Positions 8,722 to 17,519 are shown, numbered from the stretch's first letter. The stretch: DNA of 64,000 nucleotides from JAGQRJ01 sp041402045 (GCA_041402045.1 JAWKSZ010000034.1:13407-77406), one strand, 5' to 3'. Translations and numbers: made by a program. Notes: a model not told the origin generated them from the letters alone.

Positions 8722-10998
8722 GTGCGGGGAGCAGGGAGACGGGGCACCGGAGTTGCGCCGTGCCTCCCCGTGCCGAGGTCGTGTTGGATCGGATGGTTCG
8801 TGCTCTGCGTCGCCAGCGTCGGCGCGCAGGAGCGCTGGACCCTGCGCGGGGAGCACGGCACCCGCGGGCCGTTCACCAGCCGCCTGACCCTCGAGCGCAC
8901 GGCCCACGAGGAGCTGCGGGTCGAGCGCGAGGTGCACTACCTGCGCGACGGCGGCACCGAGCACCGCGCGGGGCTGGTCCACCGGCGCCACGGCGACGCC
9001 TACACCGCGACCCTCGAGCCCCAGGGGAGCCTGCGGGGCGGGCTCCTGGGCGAGACCCCTCAGCCCGCGGAGCTGAACTTCAAGCTCAGCGAGGACCGCG
9101 CCCGGATCCAGTCCCTGTGCTACGCCGCCGACGGAACCTCCAGCGCGAGCGGCGAGCGGGATCAGGACCTGGACCACCTCCCGCAGCGCAACGGGCGCTT
9201 GCTCGCGGTCAGCGAGAACGCGGTGCAGGACGTGCTCGACGGTGGGCCCGAGCTGGGCGCCGGGGTCACCGTCGCCAACTTCCTCCACGTCGGCGGCTGG
9301 AAGCGCGCTCAGATCCTGGACTGGATCGAGCTGACCCCCGATCAGCGACAGGCCCTGGCTCAGGCCGAGCGCCCCAGCGTGTGGGTGCGCAGCTTCGTGC
9401 GCGGGGAGATCAAGCTCCCGTTCCGGATCCCCGTCGCGCCCCTCGGCCCGGCGACGCTCTCCGTCGGGGTCGAGCCTGGGACGCGCTTCCGCTACGAGAT
9501 CCTCGAGCTGCTCCCGCTGCCCGAGGACGGGCAGTCGATCCTCTCCGCGCTGAAGGTGCTCTCGTTCCGCACCTTCGACCTCCCGCTCACGGCGCCCGAG
9601 GCCCTGGCCCTGGGGCTGGGCGAGGAGCGGATCGTCGAGGGACGGTTCGAGGTCGCGCTCAACGGGCGCTTGAGCCTGGGCCACGCCCTGACCCGGGAGG
9701 AGCGCCTGGTGCGGATCGGGGCCACCGCGCGCACCGAGGGCTTCTACCGGATCAAGCGCCACTGGCAGCTCAGCGCGATCCGGCTCCCCGGCGACGCGGT
9801 GCGGCTCGAGCTCAGCCGGGGCAAGGGCCGCGAGCGCGCCGTCGAGGCGAAGCTGTTCAGCGGGCTCTCGCTCGGGCGCCACGCACCGGAGGACGAGGAC
9901 GACGAGGACCGGATCGACTACCTCGAGCCGGTGGCCGACGCGGGGCTCAGCGTGGGCGGCGCGCTCCTCGACGGCCTGCTCAAGATCGAGCTCAAGGCCG
10001 AGGACAAGCGCTGGACCGGGGACGAGGTCAGCTTCGCCTACCGCCTGGACCTCGCGCGCCCCGAGGCGCGAGAGGCCTACGAGCGCGCGGTGCGGGGCGA
10101 CCTGCGCGCGCTGCAGGCCCTGGCTCAGGACCCCCAGAGCGGGGTCGCGGTGGAATACTCGATCAACGAGCACGAGCAGCGGGTGTTCCGCCAGGCCCAG
10201 GCCAAGGTGTTCCAGCTGTTCGAGGCCCACAACAAGCGCACGGTGAGCTCCAAGGAGTTCGACGTCGAGGACGCCCAGGGCTCGCGCAAGTTCGAGGTGT
10301 TCCGCTACCGCAAGCAGTCGAAGGTCGGGATCCCCTTCGACCCCTTCCGCACCGAGCGCAAGGTGCAGGTCGAGGCGGTGCGGGCCTTCGCCGAGGGCGA
10401 GGAGCCCGCGCTGATCGGGCGCTCGCTGCGCTACCGCCTGGACCTGCGCGACCCGTTGACCCGCGAGCGGGAGCTGGCGTCCTTGCAGCGCGTGCTCACC
10501 GCCTGGGGCGTCCCCGGGAGCGAGGACGACCCCGAGCCGATCGAGACCGCCCCCGACCCGCGCAAGGGCCCCCTGCGCTGGGTGCGCACGCGCCACGGGC
10601 GCACGCGCACGCTGCTCGCCGTCGACCTGGCCGAGGAGGGGATCGGCGCGATCCTGGCGAGCAACGCCGAGACCCGGCGCGCCGCCTACCTCGAGGCCGA
10701 CCGGGTGGTCCACGGCGAGGCGCGCGAGGAGGCCGAGGCCGGCGCGGACCGCTTCGTGCGCTCCCTGGCGCGCCTGGATCGAGCCCGGAACGCCGGCGCC
10801 CGGGACGAGGCCCTGCGCGAGCTGCTCGAGCTCGCGGGCTACGACCTGCAGGCGATCACCGCGTTGATCCAGCTCGCGCCCAAGGACGCCTTGCAGATCC
10901 GGGCCGAGGTCGGCGGAAAGCGTGTGGACTACGACGGCGAGCTGCACGGCCGGGCCTACACGCCCTTGGACGCGCAGACCGAGCGCTACGGGCACTGA
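8722..10998 (+). CDS. Exported protein of unknown function
   Basis: A protein of about 758 residues with a signal peptide (IGWFVLCVASVGAQ, probable cleavage after VGA). GTG at 8722 is the longest start; GTG at 8770 would give a cleaner signal peptide with a short basic N-region, so the start is uncertain. The mature part is highly charged and alternates beta-like stretches with charged turns. It has an acidic patch (APEDEDDEDRID) in the middle and no membrane helix. No catalytic motif stands out and I do not recognise the family. It is followed 12 bases later by the zinc-ribbon membrane protein gene, so the two are likely an operon. Confidence 0.75.
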   Translation: MRGAGRRGTGVAPCLPVPRSCWIGWFVLCVASVGAQERWTLRGEHGTRGPFTSRLTLERTAHEELRVEREVHYLRDGGTEHRAGLVHRRHGDAYTATLEPQGSLRGGLLGETPQPAELNFKLSEDRARIQSLCYAADGTSSASGERDQDLDHLPQRNGRLLAVSENAVQDVLDGGPELGAGVTVANFLHVGGWKRAQILDWIELTPDQRQALAQAERPSVWVRSFVRGEIKLPFRIPVAPLGPATLSVGVEPGTRFRYEILELLPLPEDGQSILSALKVLSFRTFDLPLTAPEALALGLGEERIVEGRFEVALNGRLSLGHALTREERLVRIGATARTEGFYRIKRHWQLSAIRLPGDAVRLELSRGKGRERAVEAKLFSGLSLGRHAPEDEDDEDRIDYLEPVADAGLSVGGALLDGLLKIELKAEDKRWTGDEVSFAYRLDLARPEAREAYERAVRGDLRALQALAQDPQSGVAVEYSINEHEQRVFRQAQAKVFQLFEAHNKRTVSSKEFDVEDAQGSRKFEVFRYRKQSKVGIPFDPFRTERKVQVEAVRAFAEGEEPALIGRSLRYRLDLRDPLTRERELASLQRVLTAWGVPGSEDDPEPIETAPDPRKGPLRWVRTRHGRTRTLLAVDLAEEGIGAILASNAETRRAAYLEADRVVHGEAREEAEAGADRFVRSLARLDRARNAGARDEALRELLELAGYDLQAITALIQLAPKDALQIRAEVGGKRVDYDGELHGRAYTPLDAQTERYGH

Positions 10999-11010
10999 GG
11001 GGAGGCGCGC

Positions 11011-11658
11011 GTGAACATGTTCGACACCGGGCGGCTGCCCAAGGCCCCCTGCCCCAGCGACGAGGCCCCGGTGAGCTCCGCGCGCCGCACCGACGACGGG
11101 GCCTACTTCGTGGTGTGCGGCGCCTGCCGCGGGGTGCTGCGCCTGGGCCCCGGGTGCGCGGGCAAGCTCGGGCGCTGCCCGAGCTGCCTGCGGGTGATCC
11201 GCGTACCCGAGCTGCCCCAGGACGTGGAGCGCCGTCGGCGCCTGGCCTGGGGCGCGACGATCGTGGTGTGCGGCATGCTCGGCTCGGGGACCTTCGTGCT
11301 CGGGCTGGCGGGGCTGCTCGTGGCGCTGCTCGGCGGGGCGCCCGCGGCGCCCGCGCTCTACTCCCTCGCGCTCGGCGGGGGACTCGCGCTCGGGGCCGCG
11401 GTCGCCGCCTGCTACGGCGAGCCCCGGCGCGTGCTCCACGCGGCCTACGCCGTGGCGGCCGGCGCGGCCCCGGCGCTGATCCTCGGCGGACTCTCGGCGG
11501 CCGGCCCCTGCGTGGGGCTGGGGCTGGCGCTCTACGGCGCGCACCAGCTCCTGGAGCGCCTGGGGGAGGCGGCGCCCGCGACCGCGGAGCCGCGGCCGTC
11601 CCAGGTGCGGGTGACCAGCCGCCCGCGCCCCGGCGTCCCCAGTCCGGTCAGCGCGTAG
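11011..11658 (+). CDS. Zinc-ribbon membrane protein of unknown function
   Basis: 215 residues from GTG 11011, with AGGGGAGG ending five bases upstream. The N-terminal third holds paired cysteines spaced like a zinc ribbon (VCGACRG near 34 and RCPSCLR near 54). This part should be cytoplasmic and precedes about four hydrophobic helices between residues 80 and 185 (TIVVCGMLGSGTFVLGLAG, LLVALLGG, LALGAAVAAC, LILGGLSAAG). The tail is Pro/Arg-rich. Such ribbon-plus-helices proteins are common hypothetical proteins in Planctomycetota-like genomes; no function is known to me. It lies 12 bases behind the exported-protein gene and 40 bases before the amidohydrolase gene, which has its own -10-like box. 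Confidence 0.75.
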   Translation: MNMFDTGRLPKAPCPSDEAPVSSARRTDDGAYFVVCGACRGVLRLGPGCAGKLGRCPSCLRVIRVPELPQDVERRRRLAWGATIVVCGMLGSGTFVLGLAGLLVALLGGAPAAPALYSLALGGGLALGAAVAACYGEPRRVLHAAYAVAAGAAPALILGGLSAAGPCVGLGLALYGAHQLLERLGEAAPATAEPRPSQVRVTSRPRPGVPSPVSA

Positions 11659-11674
11659 CCTCGAGTCGCCGGGG

Positions 11675-11680
11675 TAGACT
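11675..11680 (+). promoter_or_regulatory. Candidate -10 element TAGACT upstream of the amidohydrolase gene
   Basis: TAGACT lies 18 bases before the ATG at 11699. The same hexamer, or TATACT/TATCCT, precedes several other starts in this window, which supports it as a -10 element. No convincing -35 is visible. It predicts a start near 11687 and a short leader carrying the GGAGG site. Confidence 0.4.
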
Positions 11681-11698
11681 CTGCCCCGCGGAGGCGAC

Positions 11699-13309
11699 AT
11701 GACCGAGACCCAGCGCGCGGAGCTGCTCCTCAGGGGCGGCCACGTCTTGACCCCGGACGGCGAGGCCCAGGCGGTGGCGATCGCCGGGGGGCGGATCGTG
11801 GCGGTGGGCGACGACCTCGACGGCTGGATCGGCCCGGAGACCGAGGTGCTCGAGCTCGAGGGCAAGCTCGTGACCCCCGGGCTCCACGACGCGCACACCC
11901 ACCTCCTGGGCGGCGCGCTCACGCGGGACCAGCTCGACCTGACCCGCTGCTGGGAGGACGAGCACCTGGCCGAGGCGGTCGCGGCGCGGATCGCCGAGCG
12001 CGGCCCCGAGGCGTGGGTCCTCGGGCGCGGCTGGGACGCGGACAAGTTCCCTGGAGGCGAGTGGCCGAGCCTGGCGAGCCTGGACGCGGTGAGCCCGGAC
12101 ACCCCGGTGCTCCTGCGCCGGCGCGACGGCCACGCCGCGATCGCCAACACCAAGGCCCTGCAGCTCGCGGGGATCGGCCCCGAGACCCCGGACCCCGAGG
12201 GCGGGGAGCTCCTGCGCGACGACGAGGGGAACCTGACGGGGATCCTGCTCGAGGACCCGGCGCTGGAGCTGGTGAGCGTGCACGTGGAGCGCCCGAGCGC
12301 CGAGCGCCAGGAGGCGCTCCTGGCGGTCGCGGTGCGCGAGCTCTCGGCCTACGGGATCACGTCGGTCGACGACGACCCCAGCTTCGACGACCGCCTCGAG
12401 CCCGCCGCGCGCTACACCGCGCTCTACGAGCGGGGCGAGCTGCCCTTGCGGGTGCGGATCTGGCGCAAGCTCGGCCGCGACCTGGACGCGCTGCGCGCCG
12501 AGGAGCAGGCGCTGACCGCGCCCCGGGAGCGGATCGACTACGGCCTGCTCAAGGGCTACCTGGACGGCTCCCTGGGTTCGCGCACCGCGCTCATGCTCGA
12601 GCCGTATCACGACGCCGGGACCTACGGCGTGCAGGTGACCCCGACCGAGGTCCTGCAGGAGCGGGCCCTGGCCGCGCACCGCGCGGGCTACCAGGTCGGG
12701 CTGCACGCGATCGGCGACCACGCCGCGCGCCTGGCCCTCGAGATCTACGAGGCGATCGCCGAGGCCGAGGGCCCCGACGCCGTGCGCGAGCGCCGACACC
12801 GGATCGAGCACGCCCAGTTCTTCGCCCCCAGCGACGTCTACCGCTGCGGCGACCTGGGGGCGGTGGCCTCGGTCCAGCCGATCCACCTGGCGGAGGACAT
12901 GCAGATCGCCGCCCGGCGCCTGGGGTCGGAGCGGGCCGAGCGCGGCTACCCCTGGCGCTCGCTCATGGCCGCCGGCGCCCCGCTGGCCCTGGGCACCGAC
13001 TACCCGGTCGAGGAGCTGGACCCCTGGCAGGGGATCCACTGCGCCGTGCACCGGACCTCGCCCCGGGACCCCGGCGCGGATCCGCTGGGGATCGACGAGC
13101 GCCTGACCCTGCGCGAGGCGCTCGTGGCCTACACCCACGGGGCCGCGTTCGCGGCCCACCTCGAGCACGAGCGCGGCTCGATCGCCCCGGGCCAGCTCGC
13201 GGACCTGGCGGTGTTCGACCCGAACCCCCTGCGCCAGCACCCGGCGTTCATGCACGAGACCGCCTGCGTGCTCACGATCCTCGGCGGCGAGGTCGTGCAC
13301 CGCGCCTGA
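11699..13309 (+). CDS. YtcJ-like metal-dependent amidohydrolase
   Basis: A 536-residue amidohydrolase-3 family enzyme hydrolysing C-N bonds of an unknown small substrate in the cytoplasm; no signal peptide is visible. Signature elements are the N-terminal composite-domain strand (LLRGGHVLTPDG), the metal-binding HxH in PGLHDAHTHL (H66, H68), the KGYLDGSLGSRT segment of YtcJ proteins, GLHAIGDHA (metal His), RIEHAQF (metal His), and ALGTDYPVE with the catalytic Asp. The C-terminal composite domain ends in GGEVVHRA. All metal ligands appear intact. The gene starts at ATG 11699 with GGAGG just upstream, under its own TAGACT box. Substrate cannot be deduced from context; YtcJ relatives include exoenzyme-regulating and formamide-type hydrolases. 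Confidence 0.92.
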   Translation: MTETQRAELLLRGGHVLTPDGEAQAVAIAGGRIVAVGDDLDGWIGPETEVLELEGKLVTPGLHDAHTHLLGGALTRDQLDLTRCWEDEHLAEAVAARIAERGPEAWVLGRGWDADKFPGGEWPSLASLDAVSPDTPVLLRRRDGHAAIANTKALQLAGIGPETPDPEGGELLRDDEGNLTGILLEDPALELVSVHVERPSAERQEALLAVAVRELSAYGITSVDDDPSFDDRLEPAARYTALYERGELPLRVRIWRKLGRDLDALRAEEQALTAPRERIDYGLLKGYLDGSLGSRTALMLEPYHDAGTYGVQVTPTEVLQERALAAHRAGYQVGLHAIGDHAARLALEIYEAIAEAEGPDAVRERRHRIEHAQFFAPSDVYRCGDLGAVASVQPIHLAEDMQIAARRLGSERAERGYPWRSLMAAGAPLALGTDYPVEELDPWQGIHCAVHRTSPRDPGADPLGIDERLTLREALVAYTHGAAFAAHLEHERGSIAPGQLADLAVFDPNPLRQHPAFMHETACVLTILGGEVVHRA

Positions 13310-13315
13310 TTCCCC

Positions 13316-13344
13316 TCAAGCCGCCCCCGCGCCTCGGTCGAAGA
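13316..13344 (+). promoter_or_regulatory. Sigma-28-like promoter motif (site A) before the 42-residue protein gene
   Basis: TCAAG at 13316-13320 and GTCGAAGA at 13337-13344 resemble the flagellar sigma TAAA-N15-GCCGATAA pattern, with a spacer one or two bases longer. The same arrangement precedes the genes at 40094 and 46865. The start codon at 13365 lies 21 bases downstream with a GGGGAG site between. This is a motif match only. Confidence 0.4.
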
Positions 13345-13364
13345 GTCCGTAACGGGGAGACGGT

Positions 13365-13493
13365 ATGAACGGCAACGACGCGCGCACGGTGGAGGCCCTG
13401 GCTCAGAAGCTCGGTCAGGAGGTCGACTGGGAGCCCCGGATCCTGCCCCAGCCCTACCGCCCCCGCCGCCGGCGCAAGGTCGTCGGCCTGTAG
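13365..13493 (+). CDS. Small basic protein of 42 residues, unknown function
   Basis: ATG at 13365 has a good ribosome site (GGGGAGA) at the right distance and the frame runs to TAG at 13491-13493. The peptide starts with a short acidic helix (NDARTVEALAQKLGQEVDWEP) and ends in a Pro/Arg-rich basic tail (YRPRRRRKVV). There is no signal peptide or membrane segment. The bipartite charge pattern could suit a small regulator or nucleic-acid-binding peptide; that is speculation. Support for it being real: its own sigma-28-like motif upstream, a good ribosome site, and a hairpin terminator about 50 bases after the stop. Confidence 0.6.
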   Translation: MNGNDARTVEALAQKLGQEVDWEPRILPQPYRPRRRRKVVGL

Positions 13494-13544
13494 CACCGGC
13501 CTCCGACGTTCGCGGTTGGCGAGGTCCCCCGCTCTAGGCCGTAG

Positions 13545-13565
13545 GGGCGCAGCTTGCCTGCGCCC
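13545..13565 (+). terminator. Hairpin terminator after the 42-residue protein gene
   Basis: Perfect 8-bp arms GGGCGCAG and CTGCGCCC around a CTTGC loop, 51 bases after the stop. There is no T-tract, as is common in very G+C-rich genomes. Confidence 0.45.
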
Positions 13566-13663
13566 ATCCCACCCCCGCAGCGTCCTCGACCCGCCTGATC
13601 GACTCCGGCTGAGCTTGCACGAGACTCCAATCCTGGACACGGTGCAGGTGAGTTGGAGGTCCA

Positions 13664-14062
13664 ATGAAAGCCTACGCGGGGATCGGAGTCGGGGTCGTAC
13701 TGCTGCTGGTCGGTGCGGCGGTCGCGCGGCGTGGGGGGCCCGATCCCGCGCTGCGCGTGCTCCTGGGGAGCTACGCCCTACAGCGTATGAGCCTCGGAGA
13801 CGACGAGCTCGAGGACGTAGACGGGACGCTGACCATCGAGGCGACCACGATCCGCATGTCCCTCGAGGCTCCAGAGCACTCGGCGAACTTTCTCTACACG
13901 ATCGAGGAGAGCGCGACTTCGGAGTTGAAGCTGAAGTTGCACACGGGACAGCTCGAGACCTGGACCGTGAAGCGGGTCGGCGCGGAGCTGGTGGTCACCG
14001 TGCACCGGGCGGCGGATCCGCGCCAACTCGTGCTCACCTGGGAACGCAGCGGGGGGCGTTGA
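13664..14062 (+). CDS. Small membrane-anchored protein, unknown function
   Basis: 132 residues from ATG 13664 with a strong GGAGG site six bases before. An N-terminal hydrophobic segment (GIGVGVVLLLVGAAVA, about residues 6-21) ends in ARRGG and is either a membrane anchor or an uncleaved signal. The rest is a compact soluble domain of mixed charge with beta-like pattern (GTLTIEATTIRMSLEA, LVVTVHRA). No family motif is recognised. The next gene begins three bases after its stop, so the two are almost certainly translated from one message; a small membrane complex is possible. Confidence 0.7.
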   Translation: MKAYAGIGVGVVLLLVGAAVARRGGPDPALRVLLGSYALQRMSLGDDELEDVDGTLTIEATTIRMSLEAPEHSANFLYTIEESATSELKLKLHTGQLETWTVKRVGAELVVTVHRAADPRQLVLTWERSGGR

Positions 14063-14065
14063 GCC

Positions 14066-14374
14066 ATGGACGCCGTGATCGTGGTGGGAGTGTTGGCGAT
14101 CGTGATCCCGCTCTACGCGCTGGCGGTGCACCTCGCGATCCGGATCGTGGCGCCGCACAACCCGCTGAACGTGCTCCCCGACGCCCTCCCCACGCTCCTG
14201 ATCATGGTCGTGCTCAGCGGTCTCCCCTGCCTGGGCTGGGGCGGGTTCGTGCTGCTCGGCGAGGCCCACTTCCAGCTCGAGCGGCGCCAGGCCGTGGTCG
14301 TGTTCTGCGCCTACTTCTTGCTGCTGATCCCCGTGTTCCTCGCGATCGAACACCTCGGCGCCGCTCCTCGCTGA
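14066..14374 (+). CDS. Small three-helix membrane protein, unknown function
   Basis: 102 residues, three strong hydrophobic segments: VIVVGVLAIVIPLYALAVHL (about 4-23), LLIMVVLSGLPCLGWGGFVLL (about 44-64) and VVVFCAYFLLLIPVFLAI (about 77-94). Charges are few and confined to loops. It starts three bases after the preceding gene's stop, without clear separation, so the pair forms an operon. The gene ends just before a long perfect hairpin that separates it from norB on the opposite strand. No function is recognised. Confidence 0.7.
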   Translation: MDAVIVVGVLAIVIPLYALAVHLAIRIVAPHNPLNVLPDALPTLLIMVVLSGLPCLGWGGFVLLGEAHFQLERRQAVVVFCAYFLLLIPVFLAIEHLGAAPR

Positions 14375-14399
14375 GCTTCCCTCGGCGCGGCCGTACGCG

Positions 14400-14434
14400 C
14401 ACAGGGCGCGCGGAGCGGATCCGCGCGCCCTGTG
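14400..14434. terminator. Bidirectional hairpin terminator between the small membrane operon and norB
   Basis: A perfect inverted repeat with 15-bp arms (ACAGGGCGCGCGGA core) around a GCGGA loop, placed 26 bases after the plus-strand stop and 20 bases before the norB stop on the minus strand. It can serve both convergent genes. No T-tract. Confidence 0.65.
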
Positions 14435-14453
14435 AGCGGGGCAGCCGGGGCCG

Positions 14454-16742
14454 TCAGGCAGCGGCGGTCGCGAGCTGGCGGTCGTCCGCTGGGGCGGGCT
14501 CGGCGACGTAGGAGCGCCCGGTGAGCAGCCCCAGGGCGAACCAGATCAGGTTGGCCACGCCGAACAGGAACACCGTGTCCCCCACGATCCGCAGCCAGCG
14601 CAGGGTCTCCATGAACGGCTGCTGCAGGAGCTCGGCCGAGCGCGCGTACCACAGCCCGGTCTCCACGCTGGCGACGGTCTGCACGATCCCGACCGGGAGC
14701 AGGCTGAGCGCGATCATGAGCGCGAGCCCGACGTTCATGCCCCAGAAGGCCAGGCGCAAGGAGCCGTCGCGCCACTCGCGCTCGGGCGCCAGCCGGCGCA
14801 GGACCACGAGCACCAGGCCCAGGGACAGGAGCCCGTAGACGCCGAACAGGGCGGCGTGGCCGTGCACGGGGGTCGTGTTCAGGCCCTGCATGTAGTAGAG
14901 CGCCAGCGGGGGGTTGATCAGGAACCCGAACAGGCCCGCGCCCACCAGGTTCCAGAAGGCCACCGCCACGAAGAAGGTCAACGGCCAGCGGTAGCGGCGC
15001 ATCCAGGGCGCCATGCGGCCCATGCGCAGGGTCTGGTAGGCCTCGTGCCCGATCAGGACCAGGGGCACGACCTCCAGCGCGCTGAAGGTGGCGCCGACCG
15101 CCATGATCGAGACCGGCGTCCCGCTGAAGTAGAGGTGGTGGAAGGTGCCCGGGATCCCGCCCAGCAGGAACAGCGCGGCGCTGGCCAGGACGGCGCGAGC
15201 GCCGTTCCCCGCCCGGATCAGCCCGAGCTGCGAGAACAGGAACGCCAGGGAGACGGTGGCGAACACCTCCATGAAGCCCTCGACCCACAGGTGCACCACC
15301 CACCAGCGCCAGTACTCGGCGACCGAGAGGTGCGTGCGCGCGCCATACAGGAGCCCCGCCCCGTAGAACAGCCCGATCGCGGCCGACGAGCCCGCGAACA
15401 AGAGCACGAGCTGGCGGCGTCCGTCGGTGCGGGTCAGGGCTGGCCACAGCCCGCGGAGCATGAGCACCAGCCACAGGCCCAGGCCGCCGAACAGGAGGAG
15501 TTGCCAGAACCGGCCCAGCTCGACGTATTCGTAGCCCTGGTGCCCGAACCAGAACCCGGCGTCGAGGCCGAGGTGCTGGTGGATCGAGACCCACTCCCCG
15601 GCCAAGGAGCCCACGACCACGAGCAGCAGCGCGCCGAACAGCACGTTCACGCCCAGCCGCTGGTAGCGAGGTTCGCGGCCCCCGACCAGGGGCGCCAGGA
15701 ACAGGCCCGCGGCGAGGAAGGAGGTCGCGATCCAGAACAGCGCGGTCTGAATGTGCCAGGTGCGGGTCACCGAGTACGGCAGCCACTCGGCCAGCGGGAG
15801 CCCGAAGAACGCGTCGCCCTCCACGGTGTAGTGCGCGGTCAACGCCCCGAGCAGGACCTGGACCACGAACAGCGCCAGGACCACCGCGCAGTACTTGCCC
15901 ACCGCGCGCATGGACGGGGTGAGCTGGACCCGATCCAGGGGGTCCGTCGCGGGCGGGGTGGGGTCGTCCTCGGCGTGCGGGCGATGCGCGCGCCACCACA
16001 CCAAGCCGCCGATCGCGCCCAGGAGCAGGAACACGCTGAACAGGGACCACACCACGCTGGCGCTGGTGGGGGCGTTGCCGACCAGGGGCTCGTGGGGCCA
16101 GTCGTTGGTGTAGGACACGTCGCTGTCCAGGCGCTCGGCGGCGCAGGCCCAGGACGTCCAGAAGAAGAAGTGGCCGAGGGCCTCGAGCCGGGCGGGGTCC
16201 TCGAGGGTCCGCGCGCGGAGCGCGTAGTCCTCGCGCAGCTCGGCCAGGGCCGGGTCGCCGCCGAACAGCTGGGTGTAATGCGCGGCGGTCTCCTGGAGCG
16301 CCGCGGCGCGGTCGGCGCCGAGGGTCAGGTCGCCCGTCGCGGGGTCGTAGCGATTCTCGCGCATGACCCCGCGCAGCCGCTCGCGCAGCCCGGCCTGGGC
16401 CTCGGCGTGCAGGGTGGCGTAGGCGGCCCCGTGTTCGCGCTGGCTCCAGCGCTCCAGCAGGGCCAGACACTCGCGGTGCAGCCAGTCCGCGGACCAGTCC
16501 GGCGCCTGATAGGCGCCGTGGCCCCAGATCGAGCCCACCTGTTGCCCGCCCAGGCTCTGCCAGACTTGCTGGCCGTCGAGGATCGTGTCGGCGGTGGCCA
16601 GCACCTGCCCGTCCTCGGTCACGATCCGCTGGGGGATCGGCGGGGCTTGGCGGTAGATCTCCCGGCCGAGGAGGCCGAGGAGGAGGAAGGTCCCCAGGAG
16701 GACCGCGCCCAGGATCCACCAGGGCTTGGAAGAGGTCAGCAT
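14454..16742 (-). CDS. norB: Quinol-dependent nitric oxide reductase (qNOR)
   Basis: A 762-residue inner-membrane enzyme reducing 2 NO to N2O with electrons from quinol. It has the qNOR-specific N-terminal extension (VWQSLGGQQVGSIWGHGAYQ, a periplasmic domain after the first helix) and about 12-14 membrane helices. The catalytic histidines and glutamates are in WHIQTALFWI, WVVHLWVEGFMEVFAT (FeB ligand region), PGTFHHLYF (the HH pair) and PVHGHAALFGVYG (heme ligand). I chose ATG 16742 because AAGGAGA lies eight bases upstream and MLTSSKPWWILGA fits the family start. ric lies 23 bases upstream on the same strand. With norR divergent, this is a NO detoxification unit rather than a denitrification cluster, since no nir or nos genes are present. 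Confidence 0.95.
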   Translation of the reverse strand: MLTSSKPWWILGAVLLGTFLLLGLLGREIYRQAPPIPQRIVTEDGQVLATADTILDGQQVWQSLGGQQVGSIWGHGAYQAPDWSADWLHRECLALLERWSQREHGAAYATLHAEAQAGLRERLRGVMRENRYDPATGDLTLGADRAAALQETAAHYTQLFGGDPALAELREDYALRARTLEDPARLEALGHFFFWTSWACAAERLDSDVSYTNDWPHEPLVGNAPTSASVVWSLFSVFLLLGAIGGLVWWRAHRPHAEDDPTPPATDPLDRVQLTPSMRAVGKYCAVVLALFVVQVLLGALTAHYTVEGDAFFGLPLAEWLPYSVTRTWHIQTALFWIATSFLAAGLFLAPLVGGREPRYQRLGVNVLFGALLLVVVGSLAGEWVSIHQHLGLDAGFWFGHQGYEYVELGRFWQLLLFGGLGLWLVLMLRGLWPALTRTDGRRQLVLLFAGSSAAIGLFYGAGLLYGARTHLSVAEYWRWWVVHLWVEGFMEVFATVSLAFLFSQLGLIRAGNGARAVLASAALFLLGGIPGTFHHLYFSGTPVSIMAVGATFSALEVVPLVLIGHEAYQTLRMGRMAPWMRRYRWPLTFFVAVAFWNLVGAGLFGFLINPPLALYYMQGLNTTPVHGHAALFGVYGLLSLGLVLVVLRRLAPEREWRDGSLRLAFWGMNVGLALMIALSLLPVGIVQTVASVETGLWYARSAELLQQPFMETLRWLRIVGDTVFLFGVANLIWFALGLLTGRSYVAEPAPADDRQLATAAA

Positions 16743-16765
16743 GTCGTCTCCTTGGCTGTTCGGCG

Positions 16766-17437
16766 TCAGCGCCCCAGGGCGCGCGGGAACAGGACGTTGT
16801 TCTCGAGGTGAACGTGATCCATGAGGTCGCGCTCGAGCTGCGCCCGCCGCTGGTAGCGCGCGCGCCAGGTGGTGCATGCGTGGCGCGGGGCGACGAGGTC
16901 GTCGGTGAGCGCGCGGATCCGCCGCAGGTCGCTGGCGTGTTCCTCGTGCTCCTGCTCCATGGAACGGATCGGGCCGAGGGCTCCCAGCGCCTGACCGGAG
17001 CGCAGGAGGGGAAACAGGACCTGCTCCTCGTTGCGCATGTGGAACTCGACGCTCTCGTTCATGGCGTCGAGGTGGGCCGCCAGACCGCGGGGGACGCCGA
17101 GGCGCGCCGCGTGAACGCGCTCGACCTTGCGCGCCATGTCGGCGAGCTCGGGGAGCTCCGCGCGCAGGGGCGCGTGGTAGCGGGTGAGGATGTGCTCGAT
17201 CAACTCGGGCAGCGGGCGCTCGCACCAGGTCACGTCGTTCGGCTGCGCCGCCTCAGCGTCGAGCTCCCTCAGGAGCGCGTGGGCGTCGAGGCCAGCCGCG
17301 GCGCAGGCCTCGTGCAGGCTGCGACGTCCGCCGCAGCAGAAGTCCAAGCCGTGGCGGTGGAACACGCGGCTCGCGGCGGGGATCCGCGCCGCGAAGGTGG
17401 CGAGCGGGAGGGAGGGATCGTGCAGGGTCGGTGCCAT
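16766..17437 (-). CDS. ric: Iron-sulfur cluster repair di-iron protein (RIC/YtfE/ScdA)
   Basis: A 223-residue di-iron protein that helps rebuild iron-sulfur clusters after nitric-oxide or oxidative damage in the cytoplasm. The N-terminal DUF542/ScdA-N domain has the signature FHRHGLDFCCGG (residues 26-37). The hemerythrin-like domain provides iron ligands in LIEHILTRYH, ESVEFHMRNEEQVLFP, SMEQEHEEH and MDHVHLENNVLFPRAL. Start ATG 17437 is preceded by GAGGAGG. It lies directly upstream of norB on the same strand, presumably one transcript, and opposite norR, the usual NO-responsive arrangement. A candidate sigma-54 promoter sits 31-44 bases before the ATG. Confidence 0.95.
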   Translation of the reverse strand: MAPTLHDPSLPLATFAARIPAASRVFHRHGLDFCCGGRRSLHEACAAAGLDAHALLRELDAEAAQPNDVTWCERPLPELIEHILTRYHAPLRAELPELADMARKVERVHAARLGVPRGLAAHLDAMNESVEFHMRNEEQVLFPLLRSGQALGALGPIRSMEQEHEEHASDLRRIRALTDDLVAPRHACTTWRARYQRRAQLERDLMDHVHLENNVLFPRALGR

Positions 17438-17467
17438 GGGGCCTCCTCGGGGTTCGAGGGACCCTTA

Positions 17468-17481
17468 GCGAGCTCGAGGCC
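17468..17481 (-). promoter_or_regulatory. Candidate sigma-54 promoter for ric-norB
   Basis: On the minus strand GG (-24, at 17481-17480) and GC (-12, at 17469-17468) are separated by exactly 10 bases, in a weak match to TGGCAC-N5-TTGC (GGCCT and TCGCT). It predicts a start near 17456, leaving room for the GAGGAGG site before the ATG at 17437. The divergent NorR keeps the GAFTGA loop that contacts sigma-54, which is why I consider it. Confidence 0.35.
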
Positions 17482-17519
17482 GACGGTGGAGGTTAGGCTC
17501 AGGAAGGGCTTATGAAAGC

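Noticed and set aside
8614..12153. A 1179-codon minus-strand frame across the exported, zinc-ribbon and amidohydrolase genes
   Set aside because: Three well-supported plus-strand genes occupy the same bases and the frame has no recognisable motif.
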